DNA from: an uncultured Caryophanales bacterium | GTDB lineage: Bacteria; Bacillota_I; Bacilli_A; RF39; UBA660 | Assembly: GCA_937897245.1 (NCBI GenBank) | Contig: CALCBO010000173.1 | Location: forward strand, 1 to 13,429 | Direction of reading: 5' to 3' | DNA: 13,429 bases | The notes under the pieces: generated by a model | Seen by the model: the letters and a program-made list of their open reading frames with translations, nothing else | Database searches by the model: none | What the model was told of the DNA's origin: nothing | Program-made: the position numbers and the translations under genes | Shown: positions 1 through 7,014 of the stretch, piece after piece | How the letters are laid out: the number at the start of each line of letters is the position of its first letter | Position numbering within the stretch: position 1 is the stretch's first letter

Positions 1-2
1 TT

Positions 3-89
3 CGTTTGAATCATGCAATTGCGGATGGATATTTGGTCGCAAATGTATTTCGTTTGTTAGAGCAAGAAATCAAGTCGTTTATTAAATGA
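3..89 (+). CDS. 3' end of a chloramphenicol-acetyltransferase-like gene (partial)
   Basis: The reading frame is open from the window edge to TGA at 87-89 and gives 28 residues, beginning RLNHAIADGYLVANVF. The NHAIADGY stretch matches the C-terminal active-site signature of the CAT family (usually HHAxxDGyH), in which the His of the H-A-x-x-D-G motif is the catalytic base. A short helix follows, as in CAT C-termini. The first His of the usual pair is Asn, which is common in CAT-like paralogues of uncertain substrate, so chloramphenicol resistance should not be assumed. The gene body lies outside the window, and a terminator follows 38 nt later. The family call rests on a short motif only. Confidence 0.55.
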   Translation, partial: RLNHAIADGYLVANVFRLLEQEIKSFIK

Positions 90-126
90 TGAACAAAATA
101 ATAAATTACAATATATATAATAGAAA

Positions 127-160
127 GTAGTAGATTTTTTTAAAGTCTATTGCTTTTTTT
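127..160 (+). terminator. Rho-independent terminator of the CAT-like gene
   Basis: GTAGTAGATTT (from 127) pairs with AAAGTCTATTGC (142-153) through about 11-12 pairs including several G-U, with a short T loop, followed by seven Ts (154-160). Its 3' arm and T-tract overlap the -35 box of the next gene's promoter. Confidence 0.7.
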
Positions 161-207
161 ATTCCAACAAAGTATAATAAGTATGAAAAGTATAACAAGT
201 ATAAATT
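150..207 (+). promoter_or_regulatory. Promoter of the AbrB-like gene with four 9-bp direct repeats
   Basis: TTGCTT (150-155), a 17-bp spacer and TATAAT (173-178) form a good sigma-A-type promoter. Four tandem 9-bp units follow, starting at 170, 179, 188 and 197: AAGTATAAT, AAGTATGAA, AAGTATAAC, AAGTATAAA. The first unit contains the -10 box and the others cover the likely transcription start and the leader. Such exact phasing suggests a binding site for a multimeric regulator, plausibly the AbrB-like product of the first gene. Confidence 0.65.
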
Positions 208-220
208 AAGGAGGATAAAA

Positions 221-424
221 ATGGATAGAGATAAGTTTGTAGGAATAAGCAAAGTAGGAGAAAAAGGACAAATAGTAATTCCAAAAGAAGCAAGAGATAT
301 GTTTGATATAAAATCTGGAGATTCTATTATTGTACTTTGTGATAAAAAGCAAGGAATTGCACTTATTAAATCTGATATAATAGAAGATTTATCAGATAAA
401 GTATTTCAAAAAGGGGATAAGTAA
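221..424 (+). CDS. AbrB/MazE/SpoVT-type transcriptional regulator
   Basis: This 67-residue protein fits a swapped-hairpin AbrB DNA-binding domain. Residues 8-40 contain ISKVGEKGQIVIPKEARD followed by a hydrophobic strand (GDSIIVL), the classic pattern of the AbrB/MazE/SpoVT family. Such proteins dimerise and bind AT-rich DNA, as transition-state regulators or as antitoxins. The ATG at 221 is preceded by a perfect AAGGAGG (208-214). No toxin gene follows; the next gene, 2 nt downstream, is an acyltransferase, so a regulator role is more likely than antitoxin. Phased repeats in its own promoter suggest autoregulation (inference). The C-terminal 20 residues are charged and not recognised. Confidence 0.85.
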   Translation: MDRDKFVGISKVGEKGQIVIPKEARDMFDIKSGDSIIVLCDKKQGIALIKSDIIEDLSDKVFQKGDK

Positions 425-426
425 AA

Positions 427-1506
427 ATGGAGAAAAGGAAGCATTATTTAGACAATATAAGATGGATTACATTATGTTTTGTAATTATATATCATATATT
501 TTATATATTTAATTCAAGTGGTGTAGTTTCAAATATAGGTGTAACAGGCATTAAAGAATTAGATAGTATATGTGTTTTTATCTACCCTTGGATTATGTGT
601 TTATTATTTGTTGTATCAGGAGTATCTACTAATTATTCGTTAAAAAGCAAAACAAATAAAGAATTTATAAAAGATAGAGCAAAAAGAATATTAGTTCCAA
701 GTTTAATAGGAATATTTGTTTATGGGTGGATAAGTGGATGGACAACAAATTACCATGGCGATATATTTGCAGGAAATGGAAGTATGATTCCAGCTCCAAT
801 TAAATACATAATATTCTCTTTAATTGGTATTGGTCCACTTTGGTATGCACATGTATTGTTTATAGCATCTTTGCTTATTGTTTTAGTTAGAAAAATTGAT
901 AAAAATAAAAAACTAGATATTTTGTTTAGTAAAATTAATTTACCTTTATTGTTTTAATTGGTATTATTAGTATGGGGATCATCATTTATACTAAATACTC
1001 CAGTCGTAACTGTATATAGATTTGGAATATATTTGCTTATGTTTTTATTAGGATATTACATATTTTCAGATGATGAGATTATAGAAAAATTAGAAAAAAT
1101 TTCAATACCAATGGGAATTATTACATTTATTATTGGAATTACATTTACAATTGTAAATTATGGTGCTAATTTTGGCTCAAATGAGTTTCTAACTAACATA
1201 TTTACTAATATTTATATATGGTTTGTAATTCTTTCAGCATTTGGACTTGCAAAGAAATTTTTGGATTTTGAAAATAGATTTACAAAGTATATGAATAAAA
1301 ACAACTTTAGTTTTTATGTGTTACATTATACTATACAAATAATTATAGCATTTGTTTTAGTAGAATATTTTAAATTTAGTCATTTCCTGTTTAATTATAT
1401 AATTTTATTTATAGGTACAATAATTATATTACCAATAGTTACAGAAATCTTAAAAAGAATACCAATAGCAAATAAATTATTACTTGGAGTTAGTAAAAGG
1501 AAATAG
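427..1506 (+). pseudogene. Acyltransferase family 3 membrane protein, interrupted by an in-frame TAA
   Basis: The reading frame from ATG 427 meets TAA at 955-957 after 176 residues and continues in the same frame to 1506, adding 182 residues. The combined 359 positions match the usual length of acyltransferase-3 (AT3) proteins, integral membrane enzymes that acylate sugars, peptidoglycan or exopolysaccharides. The start YLDNIRWITLCFVIIYH carries the family's D-x-x-R pattern and the conserved His in helix 1 (H23), and many hydrophobic helices follow in both halves. No ribosome binding site precedes the second half, so independent translation is unlikely. A single substitution (for example TTA to TAA) explains the break. 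It lies 2 nt after the AbrB-like gene and is probably co-transcribed with it. Sequencing error, recent inactivation or readthrough cannot be told apart here. Confidence 0.8.
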
Positions 1507-1561
1507 ACAAATTACAATTTATCAAGATGTTCACAAGATTTTGGCATTGTGCACAAGTTAA

Positions 1562-1601
1562 TAAAAACAAAGAAGATGAGAGATTACTCTTTCATCTTCT
1601 T
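1562..1601 (-). terminator. Terminator of the HxlR-type regulator gene (convergent region)
   Basis: AAGAAGATGA (1570-1579) and TCATCTTCTT (1592-1601) form a perfect 10-bp inverted repeat around the stop codon of the leftward gene. Read leftward, the stem is followed by TTTGTTTTTATT, a usable U-rich tract. It may also stop rightward transcription from the acyltransferase, though the T-tract on that side is weaker. Confidence 0.65.
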
Positions 1602-1913
1602 ATAATTTTCACCCCAATTTTTCATATCATCAATAATTGGTCGTAATGAATTACCAAGTTCGCTTAATTCATATTCAACTCTAGGTGGAATTTCAGGATA
1701 GGCAGTTCTAATAATAATACCATCTTCTTCCATAGATTTTAGGTTATCTGTAAGAACTTTTTGACTAATTCCATCTATACCATCTTTTAATTCGCCGAAT
1801 CTTGCTTTTCCATTAAGAAGATTACGAATTATAAGTAGTTTCCATTTATTACCGATTAAACTAACAGTAACTGCAACAGGGCAATCTGGTAGTAATTCTT
1901 CTTTACTTAACAT
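1584..1913 (-). CDS. HxlR/YodB-type winged-helix transcriptional regulator
   Basis: This 109-residue protein has the HxlR family layout: an N-terminal Cys in DCPVAVT (C11), then LIGNKWKLLIIRNLLNGKARFGEL, the recognition region ISQKVLTDNLKSMEEDGII, and the wing PPRVEYELSELG. In YodB/HypR-class members the N-terminal Cys senses quinones, aldehydes or disulfide stress; C11 is placed to do so, but sensing is inferred. The start at 1913 (MLSKEE) is chosen because GGAGG lies 7 nt upstream; an ATG 18 nt further upstream has no such site. It is divergent from the peptide/radical SAM operon, which contains an MDR oxidoreductase and a nitroreductase, typical partners of redox-responsive HxlR proteins. 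A perfect inverted repeat covers its own transcription start. Confidence 0.88.
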   Translation of the reverse strand: MLSKEELLPDCPVAVTVSLIGNKWKLLIIRNLLNGKARFGELKDGIDGISQKVLTDNLKSMEEDGIIIRTAYPEIPPRVEYELSELGNSLRPIIDDMKNWGENYKKMKE

Positions 1914-1930
1914 ATAAATACCTCCATTCA

Positions 1931-1955
1931 TATTAGTTACAAAAAGTAACTAATA
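1931..1955. promoter_or_regulatory. Perfect inverted-repeat operator, likely HxlR autoregulatory site
   Basis: TATTAGTTAC (1931-1940), AAAAA, GTAACTAATA (1946-1955) is a perfect 10-bp inverted repeat with a 5-bp spacer. It sits just downstream of the leftward -10 box and covers the expected transcription start, a position that fits autorepression. A degenerate copy lies at 2017-2043. Confidence 0.7.
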
Positions 1956-1957
1956 GC

Positions 1958-1986
1958 ATTATATAATAAATTAAAAAATTTTTCAA
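1958..1986 (-). promoter_or_regulatory. Promoter of the HxlR-type regulator gene
   Basis: On the minus strand, TTGAAA (1986-1981), a 17-bp spacer and a consensus TATAAT (1963-1958) form a near-ideal sigma-A promoter reading leftward into the regulator gene. Confidence 0.8.
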
Positions 1987-2016
1987 CAAATTATAGCTGA
2001 TAAGTACTTAAAAATT

Positions 2017-2043
2017 AATTTCTTACAAAAAGGTAACCTAATA
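2017..2043. promoter_or_regulatory. Degenerate second HxlR-type site upstream of the peptide operon
   Basis: TTTCTTAC, AAAAAG and GTAAC with TAATA after one extra C repeats the operator at 1931-1955 in a degenerate form (core TTAC-N6-GTAA at 2023-2036). Its centre lies about 50 bp upstream of the rightward -10 box. A further GTAAC half-site overlaps the rightward -35 region (2052-2056). Binding is inferred. Confidence 0.45.
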
Positions 2044-2049
2044 ATAGAT

Positions 2050-2077
2050 TTGTAACGTACTTGTTTTAGCTTATAAT
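2050..2077 (+). promoter_or_regulatory. Promoter of the peptide/radical SAM/sirtuin operon
   Basis: TTGTAA (2050-2055), a 16-bp spacer and TATAAT (2072-2077) precede the peptide gene with a leader of about 50 nt. The weaker -35 box and nearby TTAC/GTAAC half-sites are consistent with control by the divergent HxlR-type regulator. Confidence 0.65.
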
Positions 2078-2133
2078 GTCTGATATTATTTGAATACAGC
2101 GAAAGCTGAATAATTTTAAGGAGGTACATGAGC

Positions 2134-2265
2134 ATGATTACAGGATGGGCAGATGAAAAAGAAAATTCTACAGCTTGTGGAACAGCTTGTGGTGCTAAAA
2201 ATGATGAGAAGAAAGAAGAAAACAAACCATCTTCTTGTGGCACAGCTTGTGGAGCAAACAAATAA
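2134..2265 (+). CDS. Cys-rich ACGX-repeat precursor peptide (RiPP-type)
   Basis: This 43-residue peptide has an acidic, Lys-rich leader and linker and two near-identical core repeats: TACGTACGA (residues 13-21) and SCGTACGA (residues 34-41), giving Cys 15, 19, 35 and 39. Tandem A-C-G-x units next to a radical SAM/SPASM gene match the 'ACGX-repeat peptide' class of predicted ribosomally made, post-translationally modified peptides, as I recall it. By analogy, thioether links from Cys to nearby residues are the likely modification, but chemistry and function are unknown. ATG 2134 is preferred over ATG 2128 because it stands 9 nt, rather than 3, from AAGGAGG (2118-2124). No export gene or double-Gly leader is visible, so an intracellular role is possible. 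It is the first gene of the operon and is followed by a strong hairpin. Confidence 0.85.
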   Translation: MITGWADEKENSTACGTACGAKNDEKKEENKPSSCGTACGANK

Positions 2266-2285
2266 GAAATTAAAACCTTATTTGG

Positions 2286-2320
2286 GCAATGCCCTAATAG
2301 GAATAAAATTAGGGTGTTGC
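2286..2320 (+). terminator. Hairpin between precursor and maturase genes (partial terminator or processing site)
   Basis: GCAATGCCCTAAT (2286-2298) pairs with ATTAGGGTGTTGC (2308-2320) over 13 bp including two G-U pairs, with a 9-nt loop. Only four Ts follow after AAAC, so termination would be leaky. Such hairpins let a small precursor be made in excess of its enzyme; it could also protect the 3' end of the upstream RNA. Confidence 0.6.
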
Positions 2321-2346
2321 AAACTTTTATGAATGGAGAGATTATA

Positions 2347-3390
2347 ATGAATTACTTTTCGTTTCAATGGCATATATTAGATGATTGCGACCAGAGATGC
2401 AAACATTGTTATATATTTTCAGAAGATAATAATATTCCTTTATGTAGAATGGATTGGGAACAAATGAATTATGTTTTAGAACAATGTGAAGATATGGCGG
2501 GTAAAATGAACAGAAAGCCATATTTTTATATAACAGGTGGAGATCCAATATTACATAGAGATTTTTGGAAATTATTAGAGCTATTAAAAGAAAAAGATAT
2601 ACCTTTTACTTTAATGGGAAATCCATTTCACTTAAATAATGAGGTGTGTAACAAATTAAAAGCACTTGGTTGTGAAAAATATCAAATGAGTATAGATGGA
2701 CTAGAAGAAACACATGATTATTTTAGAAAAAAAGGCTCTTTTAAAACTACATTAGAAAAGATAAAATGTATAAATCAAGCAGGAATTGAAAGTGTAATAA
2801 TGACAACAGTTTCAGGTACGAATATAAATGAAATACCAGAAATAATAGATTTAATGGTAGAAAATAAAGTTGGTATTTATGCTTTTGCGAGATATTGTCC
2901 TACGAGTTTAGAAAAAGCAAAACAAGAAGGAACACATATTGAGCCGAAGGATTATAGAGAAATGCTTGATAAATGTTATAAGAAATTTGAAAAATATAAA
3001 GATTCTAAAACATATTTCTGTTTAAAAGACCACTTATGGACTTTGTATTTATATGAGATTGGAAAATATAAAATAGATGACAAGTCTAATCCTAATTTAA
3101 TATATGATGGTTGTCATTGTGGAAGTGGACATTTTACAATATTACCAAGTGGCGATTTATATGCTTGTAGAAGAATGGAAAGTAAAATTGGAAATATATT
3201 TAATAAAGAAAAAAGTTTATATGAATATTGGACTAGCCAAGAAATGAATAAATATAGAAAATGGAACGATTTTGAAAAATGTTCTAAATGTGAATTATTA
3301 AGATTTTGTAGAGGTTGTCCTGCTGTAAGCTATGGATATACTCACGATATGTATTCAGCAGATCCTCAATGTTGGAAGGAGATTAATTAA
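2347..3390 (+). CDS. Radical SAM/SPASM peptide maturase (ACGX-type system)
   Basis: This 347-residue protein has the radical SAM cluster motif C14-x3-C18-x2-C21-Y, a TGGDP motif (63-67) for SAM binding, and a C-terminal SPASM domain with Cys 256, 258, 274, 312, 315, 321, 324 and 342, including the typical LPSGDLYAC element and CRGCP. SPASM enzymes use extra iron-sulfur clusters to modify peptides, often forming Cys thioether or carbon-carbon links. The start at 2347 is chosen because GGAGAG lies 6 nt upstream and the protein then begins shortly before the cluster motif, as usual; the longer frame would start inside the hairpin. The Cys-rich precursor 82 nt upstream is the obvious substrate. 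The next gene begins immediately after its stop codon, so translation is coupled into the oxidoreductase. Confidence 0.88.
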   Translation: MNYFSFQWHILDDCDQRCKHCYIFSEDNNIPLCRMDWEQMNYVLEQCEDMAGKMNRKPYFYITGGDPILHRDFWKLLELLKEKDIPFTLMGNPFHLNNEVCNKLKALGCEKYQMSIDGLEETHDYFRKKGSFKTTLEKIKCINQAGIESVIMTTVSGTNINEIPEIIDLMVENKVGIYAFARYCPTSLEKAKQEGTHIEPKDYREMLDKCYKKFEKYKDSKTYFCLKDHLWTLYLYEIGKYKIDDKSNPNLIYDGCHCGSGHFTILPSGDLYACRRMESKIGNIFNKEKSLYEYWTSQEMNKYRKWNDFEKCSKCELLRFCRGCPAVSYGYTHDMYSADPQCWKEIN

Positions 3391-4389
3391 ATGAAAGCTG
3401 TAAAATTATATAAAAGTTGTGAAGCTAAAGATATAAAAATTGAAGATGTAGAAACACCAAGAGCAAAAGAAAATTGGGTTGTTGTTAAAGTTATGGCTTT
3501 TGGAATGAATCATAGCGAAAGCTTATTTAGAAAATTTGAAATTGATAATGATTACTTTGAAAAACCAAGAGTACCTGGAATTGAATGTGTAGGAATTATA
3601 GAAGAAAGTTTAGATGATAACTTCAAAAAAGGAGATAAAGTAATTGCCTTAATGGGGGGAATGGGTAGAAGTTTTGATGGTAGTTATCAAGAATATAGCT
3701 TACTTCCTATTAAGAATGTATTTAGAGTTAATAACACAAAATTAGATTGGATACATTTAGGAGCAATACCTGAAACATATTTTACAGCTTATGGCTCTTT
3801 ATTTCAAAGTTTACAATTAAAAGAAAGCGATAGTCTATTAGTAAGAGGTGGAACATCAGCATTAGGTATAGCTTCAATTATTATGGCTAAAAATTTAGGC
3901 TCAAGAGTTATTGCTACAACAACAGATGAAAGCAAAATAGAGTATTTAGAATATTTAGGAGTAGATAAAGTTATTGTTGATAAAAACAATTTCAAAGAGC
4001 AAATGAATGAAAAGGCTGATAAAATACTAGAACTTGTTGGAGCAAGAACACTATTAGAATCAATGAGCTTTTTAAATGAAGGTGGTATATGTTGCCATAC
4101 TGGACTTTTAGGAGGAGTATTTGAATTAAATCATTTTGATCCTATTAAAGATATTCCAAATGGAACATATTTAACAGGCTTTTATAGTAATTATCCTACA
4201 CAAGAAATAATAGAGGAAATGATAGATTTTATAAACACATATAGCATACAGCCAGAACTAGGCAATCTTTATAGTTTTGATGATATAATAAAGGCAAGTG
4301 AAGATTTAGAACTTGGAAGAACAAATGGAAAAGCAGTAGTTGTTGTAGATGAACAATTAAAGAAAACAATAAAGGTAAGTGATAAATAA
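3391..4389 (+). CDS. MDR-superfamily quinone-oxidoreductase-like dehydrogenase
   Basis: This 332-residue protein has an N-terminal GroES-like part (GDKVIALMGG near 81-90) and a Rossmann nucleotide-binding part with GGTSALG (153-159), followed by a strand and TTTDESK, which suggests NADPH use. It lacks the Cys/His zinc ligands of alcohol dehydrogenases (AFGMNHSE at the usual catalytic Cys position), so it fits the zinc-independent quinone reductase/enone reductase group. Such enzymes detoxify quinones and reactive carbonyls. It starts directly after the radical SAM stop codon and its stop overlaps the macrodomain start (TAATG at 4387-4391). It could act in peptide maturation, but a stress-detoxification role under a redox-sensing HxlR regulator is the simpler reading. 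Confidence 0.85.
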   Translation: MKAVKLYKSCEAKDIKIEDVETPRAKENWVVVKVMAFGMNHSESLFRKFEIDNDYFEKPRVPGIECVGIIEESLDDNFKKGDKVIALMGGMGRSFDGSYQEYSLLPIKNVFRVNNTKLDWIHLGAIPETYFTAYGSLFQSLQLKESDSLLVRGGTSALGIASIIMAKNLGSRVIATTTDESKIEYLEYLGVDKVIVDKNNFKEQMNEKADKILELVGARTLLESMSFLNEGGICCHTGLLGGVFELNHFDPIKDIPNGTYLTGFYSNYPTQEIIEEMIDFINTYSIQPELGNLYSFDDIIKASEDLELGRTNGKAVVVVDEQLKKTIKVSDK

Positions 4390-5141
4390 TGGAAAAAATA
4401 GATTATTTAATAGAGTATTTATTAAAAGAATCAGGTAGAGAAAACTTTGATTATAGTGATAGAGATAAAAAATCTTTATATAGAGCATTAGTAAATGTAA
4501 GACAAGCAAATCCTATTTCAGAAGATTTTTTGAAAGTTGAAGATGAATATTTACAAGATGAATTAAAAAAGCAAAGTATAACAAATGTTGATGATATTAA
4601 GGAGAAAAATAAAATTGCTTTATGGCAAGGAGATATAACTAAACTTAAAATTGATAGCATAGTAAATGCAGGAAATTCACAGGGATTAGGTTGTTTTCTA
4701 CCAAATCATAATTGTATAGATAATCAAATAAATACTTTTGCAGGAGTTAGACTTCGCCTAGCTTGTAATGAAATTATGAAAGATTTAAACTACAATCTTG
4801 AAACAGGAAAAGCAATAATTACCAATGCTTACAATTTACCTAGCAAATATGTAATTCAAACTGTCGGACCGATAATAGAGAATGAAGTTACAGAAGAAAA
4901 AGAGCAGGAACTTGCAAATTGCTATATAAATTCACTAAAGTTAGCAATAGAAAATGGAATTAAAACAATAGCATTTCCTTGTATATCAACTGGAGTTTTT
5001 AGATTTCCAAAAGATAATGCTTGTAGAATTGCAATTAAGTCAGTCAAAGAATTTTTAGAAAGCCATGACACAATAGAAAAAGTAGTATTTAATGTCTATT
5101 CAGATGAAGATTTAGAAATTTATAAAAATGAATTAAAGTAA
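4389..5141 (+). CDS. Zinc-type macrodomain protein-ADP-ribose hydrolase
   Basis: This 250-residue protein has a helical N-terminal extension (1-70) and a macrodomain (about 75-250). The block IVNAGNSQGLGC (91-102) followed by H107 and C109 in NHNCIDNQI matches the zinc-binding Cys-x4-His-x-Cys loop of the macrodomains that are paired with class M sirtuins in Staphylococcus and Streptococcus. FAGVRLRLAC and PCISTGVFRFP complete the family pattern. These enzymes remove ADP-ribose from protein side chains and so reverse the sirtuin. Here the sirtuin lies two genes downstream. The start overlaps the previous stop (TAATG). In the known operons the modified protein is a lipoylated GcvH-like carrier; none is visible here, so the target is open. 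Confidence 0.92.
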   Translation: MEKIDYLIEYLLKESGRENFDYSDRDKKSLYRALVNVRQANPISEDFLKVEDEYLQDELKKQSITNVDDIKEKNKIALWQGDITKLKIDSIVNAGNSQGLGCFLPNHNCIDNQINTFAGVRLRLACNEIMKDLNYNLETGKAIITNAYNLPSKYVIQTVGPIIENEVTEEKEQELANCYINSLKLAIENGIKTIAFPCISTGVFRFPKDNACRIAIKSVKEFLESHDTIEKVVFNVYSDEDLEIYKNELK

Positions 5142-5154
5142 GGAGATGAGGAGA

Positions 5155-6157
5155 TTGATTATAAATACTGGAATGAGAACGGATATACCTGCATTTTATT
5201 CAGAATGGTTAATGAATAGAGTTCGTGAAGGTTTTGTTTATGTTAGAAATCCATATTATAGATTACAAGTAAGTAAATATAGTTTATCTCCTGATGTAGT
5301 TGATTGTCTTGCTTTTTGTACTAAAAATCCATATCCAATGCTTAAATATATAGATGAACTTAAAGAAAAATATAATATGTTTTGGTTTATAACAATTACA
5401 CCTTATGGAAAAGATTTAGAGCCTAATGTACCAACATTTGAAAAAGTAATTGAAGATTTTAAGACTTTATCAAATAAAATAGGCAAAAATGCAGTAGCAC
5501 TTCGTTATGATCCAATACTAATAAATGAAGAATATTCAGTAGAGAAACATATAGAAATGTTTGAGTTATTTGCTAAAACTTTAAAAAGTTATACCGAAGA
5601 TGTTACTATTAGCTTTTTAGATTTATATGAAAAAGTAAAAAGAAATGCACCTGACATTAGACCACCAACAAACAAAGAACAAAAACAAATTGCAAAAGAA
5701 TTTATTAGAGTTGGTAAAGAAAACAATATGGTAATACATGGTTGTTGTGAAAATCCAAATTTAAAGGAAGTTGGAATTGATAGCCACCGGTTGTATGAGC
5801 CAAGAAATTGTAGAAAAAGCAATAGGGTTTAACCTAAAAGCACCAAGTGGTCAATCAAAAAGAATAGTAACTAATGGTAATAAAGAAGTTACAAAAGATA
5901 TTACTTTATCTGATAAAGGAAAGCCTATTTGTAATTGTTTAATGGGAAATGATATAGGAGCTTATAATAGTTGTATGCATCTTTGTAAATATTGTTATGC
6001 TAATTTCAATAAAACATTGGTACAAGAAAACTATAAACTTCATAATCCTAATTCTCTATTTTTAATTGGAGAAAGTATACCAGAAGATAAAGTAACAGAG
6101 ACAAAACAAAAAAGTTGGAAGATAGAAAACAAACATGAACAAGTAACATTATTTTAA
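5155..6157 (+). pseudogene. DUF1848 protein with CxxxCxxC motif, disrupted by a frameshift
   Basis: The first part (from 5155) reads MIINTGMRTDIPAFYSEWLMNR, with SPDVVDCLAFCTKNP, typical of DUF1848. The second part reads TGCMSQEIVEKAIGFN, then CNCLMGNDIGAYNSC and CMHLCKYCYAN, the Cys-rich end of the same family, but in the +1 frame. The frames join if one base is removed near 5782 (GAT-A-GCC), giving GID-ATGCMS. The left frame otherwise stops at 5832 and loses the Cys cluster; the right frame has no independent ribosome binding site. TTG 5155 is chosen as the start because it is 9 nt after AAGGAG (5140-5145) and gives the family's usual N-terminus; ATG 5146 abuts that site. The C-terminal CxxxCxxC resembles a radical SAM cluster motif. 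Function is unknown. The join is not in a homopolymer. Confidence 0.85.
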
Positions 6158-6170
6158 GGAGTTGATGGTA

Positions 6171-7013
6171 ATGTTTAATTATGAATCAAGAATTGAAAAT
6201 GCAAGAAAAGTTATAAACGAAGCTGATTATATTTTAATAGGTGCAGGAGCAGGACTATCAACAGCAGCAGGATTAGAATATAGTGGAGATAAATTCAAAA
6301 AAAACTTTGGAGATTTTATAAAAAAATATCATTTTACAGATTTATATACTGCAACTTTTTATGATTTTCCTACACAAGAAGAAAAATGGGCATTTTGGGC
6401 TAGACTTATTAACTTAAATAGATATAACAAAGAGCCATTAAAATTATATAGCGAAATATATAATTTAGTGAAAAATAAAGAATATTTTGTACTTACAACA
6501 AATGTAGATGCACAATTTGAAATAGCAGGATTTAATAAAGAAAGAATCTTTGCTACTCAGGGCGATTATGGAATGCTACAATGTTCAAAAGCTTGTCATA
6601 ACGAATTATACTCTAATAAAGATTTAGTAAAAAGATGGCTAAAAGATACACGAGATTGTAAAATTCCAAGTGATGAAGTAATGTATTGTCCTATTTGTAA
6701 TGAAGAAATGGATGTTAATTTAAGAAAAGATGCTTACTTTGTAGAAGATAATTATTGGTATAAGCAAAGTGATAAATACAGTGAATTTCTTAATAAGATT
6801 AAAGGCAAGAAAGTAGTTTTTATAGAAATTGGTGTAGGTTTCAATACACCTGGAATTATTAGATTTCCTTTTGAACAATTAGTAAAAGAAAATGAGGGTT
6901 ACTCATTGATTAGAATAAATAAAGATCACCCAGAAAGTTGGAACAATTTAGGAGATAGTATAATTGCTTTTAATGAAGAAACAAATAAAATTATAGAAGA
7001 TTTGAGGAATTAA
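6171..7013 (+). CDS. sirTM: Class M sirtuin (SirTM), putative protein ADP-ribosyltransferase
   Basis: This 280-residue SIR2-family protein has the NAD-binding GAGAGLSTAAGLEYSG (24-39), TTNVDAQFE (109-117), and a zinc site from C138, C142 (CSKAC) and C173, C176 (CPIC). In the position of the deacetylase His (usual HG) it has ATQGDYG, with Gln130; Asn111 is kept. This Gln/Asn pattern is described for SirTM proteins, which transfer ADP-ribose to proteins instead of deacylating them. The macrodomain enzyme upstream would reverse the reaction. The start at 6171 is 9 nt after AAGGAG (6156-6161); TTG 6162 and ATG 6165 are too close. Known SirTM operons include GcvH-L and a lipoate ligase, which are absent; the radical SAM peptide system and the redox enzymes take their place. 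Confidence 0.92.
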   Translation: MFNYESRIENARKVINEADYILIGAGAGLSTAAGLEYSGDKFKKNFGDFIKKYHFTDLYTATFYDFPTQEEKWAFWARLINLNRYNKEPLKLYSEIYNLVKNKEYFVLTTNVDAQFEIAGFNKERIFATQGDYGMLQCSKACHNELYSNKDLVKRWLKDTRDCKIPSDEVMYCPICNEEMDVNLRKDAYFVEDNYWYKQSDKYSEFLNKIKGKKVVFIEIGVGFNTPGIIRFPFEQLVKENEGYSLIRINKDHPESWNNLGDSIIAFNEETNKIIEDLRN

Positions 7014-7014
7014 A

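Noticed and set aside
221..424. AbrB-like protein as the antitoxin of a toxin-antitoxin pair
   Set aside because: The neighbour is a membrane acyltransferase; no toxin-sized gene of a known family lies next to it.
958..1506. Second half of the acyltransferase as an independent gene starting at TTG 958
   Set aside because: The TTG follows the stop directly in the same frame and has no ribosome binding site. The product would lack the N-terminal half of the family.
1983..2261. Leftward 92-codon reading frame opposite the peptide gene
   Set aside because: It is antisense to the Cys-rich peptide and runs through its promoter. Its repeats (APQAVPQ) are the complement of the core repeats, and it has no ribosome binding site.
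2134..3390. SCIFF-type (six Cys in forty-five) peptide system
   Set aside because: The peptide has four Cys in A-C-G-x repeats, not the SCIFF pattern, and it sits in a different operon setting.
5771..6157. Right part of DUF1848 as a separate gene
   Set aside because: The start would lie inside the upstream conserved region without a ribosome binding site, and the two parts join exactly by removing one base.
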